A DNA stretch of 35,117 bases from Desulfamplus sp. (GCA_015232455.1 JADFZQ010000031.1:1-35117); one strand, 5' to 3'. Shown: positions 6,925 through 14,708, counted from the first letter of the stretch. Numbers and translations are program-made. Notes: a model not told the origin generated them from the sequence alone.

Positions 6925-8562
6925 ATGGGTAAACGAATTACTATTGACCCGATTACAAGGATTGAGGGTCATTTAAAAATAGAAGTTGAAATTGAAAACG
7001 GCAAAGTTAAAGATGCGTGGTGTTCGGGTCAGATGTTTAGAGGAATTGAGATAATGCTAAAAGGCAGAGACCCAAGAGATGCCCACCATTTTGTCCAGCG
7101 TTCTTGCGGAGTCTGCACTTATGTTCACGCTTTATCATCAGTTAGAGCGGTTGAAGATGCCTGCAATATAACAATTCCAGATAATGCACGCCTTGTTAGA
7201 AATTTAATTCATGGGGCACAGTTCCAGCATGACCATATTGTTCACTTTTATCATCTTCATGCTTTAGATTGGGTTGATATTGTAAGTGCGTTGAGTGCTG
7301 ATCCAAAGAAAACCGAGGCACTTTCAGCTAATGCCAGCGGCAGACCTCAAAAGAGCGACTACTTTAAAGCTGTTCAAGATAAACTTAAAGCCTTTGTTGG
7401 AAGCGGTCAGCTTGGACCATTTAATAACGGATATTGGGGACACTCTGCATATAAACTGCCGCCAGAGGCAAATCTTATGGCAACATCTCACTATCTTGAG
7501 GCTCTTGAGCTTCAAGCAAAAGCTGCTAAGATGCACGCTATTTTTGGTGGGAAAAATCCACATCCGCAGTTTCTTGTTGTTGGTGGTATAACCTCTGTTG
7601 GCGATTTGACCGTTGATCGGATTAAAGAGTTTGAAGATATTTGGAAAGAGACAAAAGATTTTGTTGATAATGTTTATCTTCCAGACCTTCTTGCTGTTGC
7701 ATCTTTTTATAAAGATTGGGGTGCAATTGGCGGCAATAACGCATCTTTCCTCTGTTATGGCGATTTTGCAAATGATGCTCTTGAAAATGATAAACTTATG
7801 CCAGCAGGATTTATTCGTAATAAAGTTCCAGTAGAGGATATGAATACTGAAAAGATTACAGAAGATGTAACCAAAGCGTGGTATGAAAAAGGAGATGCAA
7901 AACATCCATTCCAAGGCGAAACAAAACCAATTCAGGGTGAAGTTACCTACAACACAGATAAACAATATACATGGCTTAAAGCTCCGCGTTATGATGGTCT
8001 TGCTGCCGAAGTTGGACCGCTTGCAAGGGTTCTTGTAGCTTATGGTAAAAATGCCCCTGGTGTTCAAGCACTTGTTGACAGCACTCTTAAGAAACTTGGT
8101 ATTGGAGTTGAAGCTCTCTTTTCAACACTTGGCAGAACTGCTGCAAGGGGTCTTGAGACAAAAATCATTGGTGATGCAATGGCTGGCTGGCTTGAGAAAC
8201 TCAAATCAAACATTGCCAAAGGTGATAAAAAGACCTATCAATCATGGACAATGCCGAAAACAGGAAAAGGTTTTGGTTTAAACGATGTTCCAAGAGGTGC
8301 TTTAGGTCATTGGATAGAGATTGAGGAGGGGAAAATCAAAAATTATCAGTATGTTGTTCCATCAACTTGGAATTTTGGACCTGCTGATGCAAAGGGCAAC
8401 AAAGGACCTGTTGAAAAAGCTCTTATTGGCACACCAATTGCCGATCCTTCAAAACCGCTTGAAGTTTTAAGAACTATCCACTCTTATGATCCATGTATTG
8501 CTTGTGCTGTTCATGTGATTGATCCTCACACCAACGAAACGTATAAAGTTAGTGTCATTTAG
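6925..8562 (+). CDS. hynA: [NiFe] hydrogenase large (catalytic) subunit
   Basis: The protein has 545 residues. The N-terminal Ni-Fe ligand motif is RSCGVCTYVH (C61, C64). The C-terminal motif is DPCIACAVH (C524, C527, H530). The 15 residues after H530 (VIDPHTNETYKVSVI) are the extension removed by the maturation protease once nickel is in place. TRIEGHLKIEVE near the start is typical. It has no signal peptide and would be carried through Tat by the small subunit. All four nickel ligands are cysteine, with no selenocysteine. It follows the small subunit by about 150 bases; the protease is next. The window holds no cytochrome b or c partner gene. Confidence 0.96.
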   Translation: MGKRITIDPITRIEGHLKIEVEIENGKVKDAWCSGQMFRGIEIMLKGRDPRDAHHFVQRSCGVCTYVHALSSVRAVEDACNITIPDNARLVRNLIHGAQFQHDHIVHFYHLHALDWVDIVSALSADPKKTEALSANASGRPQKSDYFKAVQDKLKAFVGSGQLGPFNNGYWGHSAYKLPPEANLMATSHYLEALELQAKAAKMHAIFGGKNPHPQFLVVGGITSVGDLTVDRIKEFEDIWKETKDFVDNVYLPDLLAVASFYKDWGAIGGNNASFLCYGDFANDALENDKLMPAGFIRNKVPVEDMNTEKITEDVTKAWYEKGDAKHPFQGETKPIQGEVTYNTDKQYTWLKAPRYDGLAAEVGPLARVLVAYGKNAPGVQALVDSTLKKLGIGVEALFSTLGRTAARGLETKIIGDAMAGWLEKLKSNIAKGDKKTYQSWTMPKTGKGFGLNDVPRGALGHWIEIEEGKIKNYQYVVPSTWNFGPADAKGNKGPVEKALIGTPIADPSKPLEVLRTIHSYDPCIACAVHVIDPHTNETYKVSVI

Positions 8563-8589
8563 ATTTTTTTAATTTGTGATTATATGAAC

Positions 8590-8624
8590 AATTGTAGAGA
8601 CGCACGGCGTGCATCTCTACAATT
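8590..8624. repeat. GTAGAGACGCACGGC-type palindrome, copy 1 (35 bp)
   Basis: AATTGTAGAGACGCACG pairs with its imperfect complement to the right. It lies 28 bases downstream of the hydrogenase large-subunit stop. Related copies are at 11886-11912 and 14575-14602. Confidence 0.8.
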
Positions 8625-8628
8625 GGAT

Positions 8629-8661
8629 AGATTTGACAACTTTTTAAAAGTTGTCAAATCT
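8629..8661. repeat. 33-bp palindrome AGATTTGACAAC..., copy 2
   Basis: The arms are the same as in the copy at 4729-4761; only the central base differs, which amounts to the same sequence on the other strand. It abuts two other repeat families in this 163-base spacer. Confidence 0.85.
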
Positions 8662-8662
8662 T

Positions 8663-8693
8663 AAATCAAATTTATGACCGTTGACGCTATATT
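8663..8693 (+). repeat. Solo end of the IS630-related mini-element family
   Basis: The sequence contains TTTATGACCGTTGACGCTAT, which matches the right-end consensus (CAA-TTATGACCG-n-GTATA) of the mini-elements at 19480-19625 and 29490-29561. No partner left end was found nearby, so this is a single, diverged end. Confidence 0.5.
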
Positions 8694-8725
8694 CAAAAAA
8701 ATCAAAACATTAAAAAGGCTGAAGA

Positions 8726-9193
8726 ATGTCAGAAAAAGTAATGGTTCTTGGTGTTGGAAATATTCTCTATTCAGATGACGGTTTTGGAATCAAGGTTATT
8801 CAAGAGCTTGAAGATAAACATTCTGATGCTATACCTGATAACGTAACTCTTGTTGACGGCGGTGTTCTTGGGATAAACCTTCTTGGTGTTATTTCAAGTG
8901 CTGATAGATTGATTGTTGTTGATACTATTTTAAATAATGGAAAACCAGGTGATATTCACCGTCTTGAAGGAGATGCAATTCCAAACAGAATTTTAGGAAA
9001 AAATTCCATGCACCAAGTTGATCTGCTTGAAGCTCTTTCACTTTGCAGACTTATGGGCAATGTTCCTAAAACCGTGATCATTGGCGTTGAACCACAAGAT
9101 ATTGAGACTCTTAATCCAGAATTGACTCCAATAATAGACAGACAGGTTCAGCATCTGGTAGAATTGGTATTGAATGAAATAATGAGATGTTGA
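8726..9193 (+). CDS. hyaD: Hydrogenase maturation endopeptidase, HyaD/HybD family
   Basis: The protein has 155 residues, the usual length. The N-terminal LGVGNILYSDDGFG (acidic residues D17/D18), the mid-protein VVDTILNNGKPGD and SMHQVDLLEAL give the acidic and histidine residues that bind nickel in this family. It cleaves the C-terminal extension of the large subunit encoded just upstream (predicted cut after H530) as the last step of Ni-Fe site assembly in the cytoplasm. The gene order small-large-protease is standard. The hypABCDEF genes needed for cofactor synthesis are not in the window. The ribosome binding site is weak. Confidence 0.93.
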   Translation: MSEKVMVLGVGNILYSDDGFGIKVIQELEDKHSDAIPDNVTLVDGGVLGINLLGVISSADRLIVVDTILNNGKPGDIHRLEGDAIPNRILGKNSMHQVDLLEALSLCRLMGNVPKTVIIGVEPQDIETLNPELTPIIDRQVQHLVELVLNEIMRC

Positions 9194-9296
9194 ACGAAAA
9201 TTCAATGAATTTTATGCATCCACATGTTATACACTCAGGACTGTTAAGTTATTTGGAAAATGTTGACTAAGTAATACTTGTAAAGGAGAAGCACTT

Positions 9297-10007
9297 ATGG
9301 ACACAAATATTAGCCTTAACCGCCGTGATGCAATAAAAACAATAGTCTCATCAGCTTTAGTATGTGCTACAGGAGTCAATGTTTTGAAGAACTCTGTTTA
9401 TGCAATGGGAAAAGCAGAGATTCCGCAAGGAATACAAAAAATCGAAGGAGATGTTACTATAAATGGCATCCCTGCAAAGGTAGGTGATATTGTATCTCCT
9501 GATGACGTTATTGTTACTGGGAAAGATAGCTCAGTTATTTTTACATTTGGAGATTCCTCTTGCTTGATGAGAGCAAATAGCAAACTAACTGTAGAAAGCT
9601 CTGAAAAAACAGGCGATAAAAATAAGTTTATTAATGCCTTAAGGCTTATAGATGGTAAATTGCTTTCAGCATTTGGAAAAGGAGATAAAACAGTTCAAAC
9701 TCCAAGTGCATACATAGGAATAAGAGGGACTGGACTCTATGTTGAGACTGATCATAAAAAAACATACGTCTGTGCATGTTATGGAAAAATTACTCTGCGT
9801 CATGCTATCTATCCTTCAAAAGAGGAGAAACTTACAACAAAACACCATGAATCTGCCCGTTATATTAACCAAGTAGAGGGAGATATCTCACCTGCCCCTA
9901 TGCTAAACCATACTGATGCAGAGCTTACCATGCTTGAAGCGCTTGTTGGGCGTAAGCCACCTTTTTTAAATAACGATGAAAAAAAAGACGGTGGTAGTGG
10001 TTATTAA
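9297..10007 (+). CDS. Exported FecR-domain protein with Tat-like signal
   Basis: The protein has 236 residues with a clear ribosome binding site (AAAGGAGAAG). The N-terminus carries a twin-arginine motif, NRRDAIKTIVSSALVCATGV, ending near VYAMG. This is a less canonical Tat signal (no Phe after RRD) but convincing. The FecR-like beta domain spans about residues 45-165: GDIVSPDDVIVTGKDSSV, LMRANSKLTVE, LIDGKLLSAFGKG and TPSAYIGIRGTGLYVE. FecR domains are periplasmic beta-sandwich modules used in sensing or binding. Here there is no transmembrane segment, sigma factor or TonB receptor nearby, so it is not a classical FecIR regulator. It lies 103 bases after the maturation protease on the same strand and may travel with the hydrogenase genes. 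Its role is unknown. Confidence 0.8.
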   Translation: MDTNISLNRRDAIKTIVSSALVCATGVNVLKNSVYAMGKAEIPQGIQKIEGDVTINGIPAKVGDIVSPDDVIVTGKDSSVIFTFGDSSCLMRANSKLTVESSEKTGDKNKFINALRLIDGKLLSAFGKGDKTVQTPSAYIGIRGTGLYVETDHKKTYVCACYGKITLRHAIYPSKEEKLTTKHHESARYINQVEGDISPAPMLNHTDAELTMLEALVGRKPPFLNNDEKKDGGSGY

Positions 10008-10057
10008 CTGCTATTTATTAGCGTTGTAATAAAATAAAAAAATCCAAAAGGGGGCGG

Positions 10058-10082
10058 CGATTGCCCTCTAAGAAGGCAATCG
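10058..10082. repeat. IS200/IS605 3'-end hairpin
   Basis: CGATTGCC and GGCAATCG form an 8-bp stem with a 9-base loop, about 37 bases past the tnpA remnant stop. This position and form fit the subterminal hairpin recognised by the Y1 transposase. Confidence 0.55.
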
Positions 10083-10118
10083 GGTTACCTCCATGTTTTA
10101 TTATCTCAAAAAATTTAA

Positions 10119-10535
10119 TTATTCTTCTTGCTTTTCAAGCTTTTCCTGATACTTGATATACTTCAAAATCATATCCGCATTTAAGCCTATTGTATCAACA
10201 CAATACCCTCTAGCCCAAAAAATGATTCCCCCAATACGGTCTTTGTTTCAAATAAGGAAATTGCTTGAATATCCTTATTGCTGTTCTGCCTTTCAACGTT
10301 CCCATCAAATCTGATATTGATTGCTTAGGAGGTACTTTTATAAGAAGGTGAACATGGTCTGACTGAATATTCGGCTCTATTACTTGACAATCTAACCGGC
10401 TGCTGTTTACTTGTATACATTAAAATACTTCACGTCCAACCGCCCCCGTCAATATTTTATATCTATATTTCGGCACCCAGATTATATGGTATTGGCATGC
10501 CACAAAACATGTGATAATTTATTAAATCTACTCAT
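10119..10535 (-). pseudogene. tnpA: IS200-type Y1 transposase remnant (two frameshifts and a stop)
   Basis: Reading the minus strand from ATG at 10535 gives MSRFNKLSHVLWHA. The frame then shifts (one base lost) into YHIIWVPKYRYKILTGAVG. An in-frame TAA follows REVF. Next come RLDCQVIEPNIQSDHVHLL, with the metal-binding HVH, and SISDLMGTLKGRTAIRIF. An extra T in a T-run breaks the frame before WARGYCVDTIGLNADMILKY, which holds the catalytic-helix region, and the gene ends KLEKQEE. The family is normally about 130-150 residues, so essentially the full length is present but inactivated. Confidence 0.85.
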
Positions 10536-10590
10536 GATATTTGTTTAATCAGTTATGGGGATAACCGATTAAACAAATATCATGAGTAGA
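10527..10590. repeat. Large hairpin (24-bp perfect arms) over the tnpA start
   Basis: The arms are 10527-10550 and 10567-10590, with a nested GTTAT/ATAAC stem and GGGG loop inside. The left arm contains the transposase ATG. In IS200 a leader stem-loop blocks read-through and hides the start. This structure fits such a role, although the transposase is dead while the hairpin remains perfect. Confidence 0.75.
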
Positions 10591-10674
10591 ACGTTCAGGC
10601 ATAGCCTTTAGACGATGACCACGCCCACAGGACGTGGTTTTAAATTTTTAATAAACCAAGTGAAATTGGTAGGA

Positions 10675-10764
10675 ATGTCATTACTTGAAAAAATGAATTC
10701 TCAAAATGATGTTGCAATTCAAGATGTTAATAGGCATGAAGCACAGAGAAAGAACAACGTTTAA
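10675..10764 (+). CDS. Possible 29-residue ORF or gene remnant upstream of tdh
   Basis: The ORF starts MSLLEKMNSQNDVAIQDVN and ends RKNNV, 27 bases before the tdh start. The frame is open upstream into the IS end, so it may be the tail of a gene interrupted by the insertion. The upstream ribosome binding site is poor. No family is recognised. Confidence 0.2.
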   Translation: MSLLEKMNSQNDVAIQDVNRHEAQRKNNV

Positions 10765-10791
10765 GACTCTAACTCTATAAAAAGGTGAAAA

Positions 10792-11826
10792 ATGAAAGCT
10801 CTTGTAAAAGCAAAACCTGAAAAAGGACTATGGTTGCAGGAAGTTCCAGAACCAACTTACGGACCTGATGAAGTTTTGATTAAAATTAAAAAAACCGCAA
10901 TATGCGGCACTGATCTTCACATCTTTAATTGGGATGCGTGGTCTCAAAAAACCATTAAAACACCTATGGTTATTGGGCATGAGTTTGTTGGGGACATTGC
11001 GGCTTTGGGTAACAATGTCCATAATTTTAAAGTTGGGCAAAGAGTTTCAGGAGAGGGGCATCTTACTTGCGGAACATGCAGAAACTGTAGAGCTGGGAAA
11101 CGCCATCTTTGCAGAAATACCTATGGCGTTGGGGTAAATAGAATCGGCTGTTTTACCGAGCTTTTAGTTATCCCTGCAATAAATGTCTATCCTATTCCTG
11201 ATGGGCTGCCTGATGATGTTGCAGCAATTCTAGATCCATTTGGAAATGCAGCACATACTGCTCTATCTTATGATCTTGTGGGTGAAGATATTTTGATAAC
11301 AGGAGCAGGTCCAATTGGAATTATGGCTGTGGCTCTTGCAAAAAGAGTTGGAGCAAGACATGTTGTTATCACTGATGTTAATGATTATCGCTTAAATCTT
11401 GCAAAAGAGCTTGGAGCAACAAGAACCGTAAACGTAAGCCGTGAAAATCTAAAAGATGTTGTAGCAGAGCTTGACATGAAAGAGGGTTTTGATATTGGAA
11501 TGGAGATGTCTGGAGTTCCATCTGCATTTGACCAGATGCTTGAAAATATGATTCATGGTGGTAAAATCGCCATGCTTGGTATTTTTGCTCAAAAACCTGT
11601 TCTAAATACTGATCTTGTTATTTTCAAGAGCTTAACTCTTAAAGGTATTTACGGCAGAGAAGTTTTTGAGACATGGTATAAGATGGTAAGTCTTCTCCAA
11701 TCTGGTTTAGATATTACTCCTGTTATAACGCATAGATTTGATGTAAATGATTACCTCAAAGGATTTGATGTTATGAACAGCGGCATGGCTGGTAAAGTCA
11801 TTCTTAATTGGAGCTCAAACGTGTAA
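10792..11826 (+). CDS. tdh: L-threonine 3-dehydrogenase
   Basis: This 344-residue zinc-dependent medium-chain dehydrogenase closely resembles E. coli Tdh. It has the catalytic zinc region [21 protein letters not shown], a structural-zinc cysteine set ([15 protein letters not shown]), the NAD-binding [10 protein letters not shown], and [16 protein letters not shown]. It oxidises threonine to 2-amino-3-ketobutyrate with NAD+, which then goes to glycine and acetyl-CoA or to aminoacetone. The partner kbl is not adjacent. The ribosome binding site is AAGGTG. An aspartokinase gene follows on the same strand, linking degradation and synthesis of the aspartate family. Confidence 0.95.
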   Translation: MKALVKAKPEKGLWLQEVPEPTYGPDEVLIKIKKTAICGTDLHIFNWDAWSQKTIKTPMVIGHEFVGDIAALGNNVHNFKVGQRVSGEGHLTCGTCRNCRAGKRHLCRNTYGVGVNRIGCFTELLVIPAINVYPIPDGLPDDVAAILDPFGNAAHTALSYDLVGEDILITGAGPIGIMAVALAKRVGARHVVITDVNDYRLNLAKELGATRTVNVSRENLKDVVAELDMKEGFDIGMEMSGVPSAFDQMLENMIHGGKIAMLGIFAQKPVLNTDLVIFKSLTLKGIYGREVFETWYKMVSLLQSGLDITPVITHRFDVNDYLKGFDVMNSGMAGKVILNWSSNV

Positions 11827-11885
11827 GCTATTTTATTATAGCTCTCCTAAATGATTTATGAGAATATAATAATCAATATTTACGA

Positions 11886-11912
11886 GTAGAGACCACAGCC
11901 GTGCGTCTCTAC
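11886..11912. repeat. GTAGAGAC-type palindrome, copy 2 (27 bp)
   Basis: GTAGAGACCACAG pairs with the complementary right half ending GTCTCTAC, with small internal mismatches. It lies in the 129-base spacer between tdh and the aspartokinase. Confidence 0.75.
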
Positions 11913-11955
11913 TTCCAATAAATAACAAAGCAAGGATTGCAAGAGAAATAAAAAG

Positions 11956-13341
11956 ATGAAAACAATAAAAATTGGGGGCGGCTGCCTCAAAGGGCATGAA
12001 GTTATATCAAATATTGTAGATTTGATTGTGCAAAGAGGCAGAGGAAATGTCTTTGTTCTCTCTGCTTTACACGGTGTTACAGATAAGTTGCTTGACGGAA
12101 TTGAGCGGGCATTAAAGAATGAAGATGAGATTCCAGCAATAATTAGCGGGCTAAAAGAGGAACACTACAGCCTCATGCGTCATCTTCTCAAAAATGATGA
12201 TGACTTTGAAAAATTACATCAAGAGCTTGATAAAGTTTTTCTTAAAATTGAGAGATACTATTTTGGTATCAACTTTACAAGAGAGATAACTCCAAGAATG
12301 CACGATATAATTGCAAGTTATGGAGAAAGATTATCTGTAATTTTGATGGCTGGTGTTCTAAAGAGCAGAGGAGAAAATGCAAGTTATATAATGCCTCAAG
12401 ATGCTGGTGTTATTACTGATGGAAGATTTGGAGATGCAACAGCAAATATGCCGTTGACATCACAGAATTTTGAAAAAAATGTCCTGCCTCTTATTCTACC
12501 TGATAATAATAGTAAGGTGTCAGATAAGATTCTTTTTTTCCCCGGATTCTTTGGTATAAGCGAATCAGGTGAAATTACAACTTTTGGCAGAGGAGGAAGC
12601 GACTATTCAGCGGCGGTTGTAGCTGCATCTTTAAAAGCTGATACTTTGGAAATTTGGAAAGACACTGAAGGATTTATGAGTGCTGATCCTCATTCAATTA
12701 GTGATGCAAAGCTGATTCCTGTTCTAAGCTACGAAGAGGCATCAGAGCTTGCTTATACTGGAGCAAGCATTTTACACCCTCGAACTGTAGAGCCTGTAAG
12801 AAAATCTGGAATAAATATCACGATTAAAAACACTTTAAACCCTGATGGTGTTGGAAGCCTGATAACTGAGTTTGCAGTTCCAGCAGATAGCGTTGTAAAA
12901 AGCATCTCTCACACAAAAGATATTGGAATGATTAAAATCTACGCTTCTGGTGTGGGGCTCAGAAGAGGTATTCTTGGCAAAATTGCAACTACTATTTCAA
13001 AGGCAGGGATAAATATTAGATCTGTTGTAACTTCTCACACCTGTATAAGCCTTATGTTTACAAGAAAAGATGTTGATAAAGCCCACGCTGTATTAACAAG
13101 CATGAAGCCAAAACTTTACAGGGAATCGGAACAGATAACAGACAATGCTTTAATCTGTGTTGTAGGTGATGGATTACACAACCATATTGGAATTGCAGCC
13201 AAATGTTTTGCAGCAGTATCAAACGCTGGTGTAAACATTGAGATGATCTCTTATGGTCCTTCAAAAGCTGCTTTATACTTTATGGTTGATGAAGGTGATC
13301 TTGATATTACACTAAAATCTCTACATGCCCATTTTGTCTGA
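11956..13341 (+). CDS. lysC: Aspartate kinase with two ACT domains
   Basis: The protein has 461 residues. The amino-acid kinase domain has TFGRGGSDYSAAVVAASLKA and EIWKDTEGFMSADP, as in aspartokinases. The usual N-terminal KFGGTS is replaced by KIGGGCLKG, an unusual variant that keeps the lysine and glycines. Two C-terminal ACT domains follow: about residues 322-380 (IKIYASGVGLRRGILGKIA, SVVTSHTCISLMF) and 395-460 (LICVVGDGLHNHIGIAAKCF, NIEMISYGPSKAALYFMV). These suggest feedback control by lysine or threonine. It phosphorylates aspartate, the first step to lysine, methionine and threonine. asd, the next step, lies separately at 19633-20748. The MFS gene starts 17 bases later, so they probably share a transcript. 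Confidence 0.9.
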   Translation: MKTIKIGGGCLKGHEVISNIVDLIVQRGRGNVFVLSALHGVTDKLLDGIERALKNEDEIPAIISGLKEEHYSLMRHLLKNDDDFEKLHQELDKVFLKIERYYFGINFTREITPRMHDIIASYGERLSVILMAGVLKSRGENASYIMPQDAGVITDGRFGDATANMPLTSQNFEKNVLPLILPDNNSKVSDKILFFPGFFGISESGEITTFGRGGSDYSAAVVAASLKADTLEIWKDTEGFMSADPHSISDAKLIPVLSYEEASELAYTGASILHPRTVEPVRKSGINITIKNTLNPDGVGSLITEFAVPADSVVKSISHTKDIGMIKIYASGVGLRRGILGKIATTISKAGINIRSVVTSHTCISLMFTRKDVDKAHAVLTSMKPKLYRESEQITDNALICVVGDGLHNHIGIAAKCFAAVSNAGVNIEMISYGPSKAALYFMVDEGDLDITLKSLHAHFV

Positions 13342-13358
13342 ATTTATAAAAACTTTTA

Positions 13359-14570
13359 ATGAAATATAACTTTAATTATATGGGCAGAATAAATGACTTA
13401 ATAACCATTCCATCTGCCCACAAAAAGATATTTATAACTCTTTTTTTCACCATATTTGCAACTGTAACTGGAGTTGGAATTGTGGTACCTCTATTGCCAA
13501 TCTATGCAAAAAATATGGGGGCTGCTGGAATATATGTTGGGCTTATTTTTGGTTCTTTTGCATTTTCAAGAACTTTGCTACTACCCTATTTTGGAAGGCT
13601 TTCTGATAAAAAGGGGAGAAAACCTTTTATAATTGCTGGTCTTGTCGGTTACTCTTTAGCCTCTTTAGCTTTTCTTATGACCTCTACTGTATCTTCTCTT
13701 ATTATTATTCGCTCTTTACAAGGAGTTGCATCTGCAATGGTGATGCCAGTAGTTCAGGCGTATGTGGGGGAGATAACTCCAGAAGGTATGGAGGGGCAGT
13801 CAATGAGCCTCTTTAACCTCTCTATGTTTGCAAGTTTAAGTCTTGGACCTATAATGGGTGGTGCAATTAATGATTTTTTGTCCCTTGATGCTGCATTTAT
13901 ATCTATGGGATTGCTCTCATTTGTTGGACTTGGACTCTCTCTAGTTTACCTTCCATCAATTGACCAAGAATATATCAAACACAAGGAAGAACCTTCTATT
14001 CCATGGTCATTGCTTATCTGGGATAAACAACTTATGGGATATTTTATTTATAGGTTTGTTTATACTGGCTGTATTGGTATTATCTGGTGTTTTATGCCTA
14101 TATTTGTCCAAAGTCGTTTACCCGATATTTCAAGCTCATCAACAGGCATTCTTGTAACTCTTGGGGTTTTTATTAGCGGAGTTCTTCAACTTCCAATGGG
14201 TCATATTGCTGACAGATTTAATAAGCGTTTAATGGTGCTTTTTGGGGGAATTATCTGTGCAGTATCTATGTTTATGATGTTTAAATCAACCTCCTATTTT
14301 GCCCTTATCTGCTCTGTATCTCTTTTTGGAGTTGGGGGTGGCATATCTATGCCACCCCTTATGGCTTTAACGCTTATCAAGGGAAATGAAAAGTGTGCAA
14401 TGGGATCAGTTATGGCAATTATAACAGTTGCACACAGTCTTGGAATGATGGTTGGTTCAATGGGAGCTGGTGCGGCAATGGATTACTTCACACTTGACTC
14501 TATTTTTCCTTGTGGAGCTATTTTGATGATTATTGGCACTATTTGTTTTGTTGGATTAACATCAAGATAG
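13359..14570 (+). CDS. Major facilitator superfamily transporter, drug-efflux-like
   Basis: The protein has 403 residues with about 12 membrane segments. The MFS motif A is clear after the second segment: GRLSDKKGRKPF, with a second, weaker copy GHIADRFNKRLM in the C-terminal half. The first segment contains GVGIVVPLLPIYA, as in DHA1-type antiporters. The substrate cannot be predicted. Its position 17 bases after an aspartokinase raises the possibility of amino-acid export, but this is only context. A second ATG at 13380 is an alternative start; neither has a good ribosome binding site. Confidence 0.88.
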   Translation: MKYNFNYMGRINDLITIPSAHKKIFITLFFTIFATVTGVGIVVPLLPIYAKNMGAAGIYVGLIFGSFAFSRTLLLPYFGRLSDKKGRKPFIIAGLVGYSLASLAFLMTSTVSSLIIIRSLQGVASAMVMPVVQAYVGEITPEGMEGQSMSLFNLSMFASLSLGPIMGGAINDFLSLDAAFISMGLLSFVGLGLSLVYLPSIDQEYIKHKEEPSIPWSLLIWDKQLMGYFIYRFVYTGCIGIIWCFMPIFVQSRLPDISSSSTGILVTLGVFISGVLQLPMGHIADRFNKRLMVLFGGIICAVSMFMMFKSTSYFALICSVSLFGVGGGISMPPLMALTLIKGNEKCAMGSVMAIITVAHSLGMMVGSMGAGAAMDYFTLDSIFPCGAILMIIGTICFVGLTSR

Positions 14571-14574
14571 TAGA

Positions 14575-14602
14575 GTAGATACACACGGCAGTGCGTATCT
14601 AC
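14575..14602. repeat. GTAGAGAC-type palindrome, copy 3 (28 bp)
   Basis: GTAGATACACACGG pairs with CAGTGCGTATCTAC. It starts four bases after the MFS stop. Compensating changes in both arms relative to the other copies (GAT/ATC instead of GAG/CTC) preserve the hairpin. Confidence 0.75.
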
Positions 14603-14656
14603 TAAATTTGGAGAAAATTATGGTGTTATTTTATTCCCATTCCTTAATTGACCTCA

Positions 14657-14708
14657 TGCAAAACCCATTTTTTATCCACTAAAATCAAGGGGTAATTCAA
14701 GTTTTGCA
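14657..14708. repeat. Small inverted-repeat element, TGCAAAAC ends, copy 1
   Basis: The ends TGCAAAAC (14657-14664) and GTTTTGCA (14701-14708) enclose TTTTTTATCCACTAAAATCA. The same core, with TATCCAATAAAATCA, is found on the minus strand at 30592-30650. It lies in the convergent spacer between the MFS and RND genes. Confidence 0.5.

Larger units (their letters stand above)
10045..10645 (-). mobile_element. Degenerate IS200/IS605-family element (tnpA only)
   Basis: The 10008-10790 stretch has no intact gene. It contains a decayed IS200-type tnpA flanked by subterminal hairpins: 10058-10082 at the 3' end of the element and 10619-10637 at the 5' end (CCACG/CGTGG). A very strong inverted repeat covers the transposase start. 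The boundaries are approximate because IS200/IS605 ends are not inverted repeats. No tnpB is present. Confidence 0.75.

Noticed and set aside
7324-8067. 247-codon open frame on the minus strand
   Set aside because: It is fully antisense to the hydrogenase large subunit, whose motifs are unambiguous. The translation is rich in Cys, Phe and Ile and resembles no family.
14671-14680. TTATCCACT as a DnaA box
   Set aside because: A single near-match inside a dispersed repeat; no cluster of boxes nearby, so not evidence for an origin.
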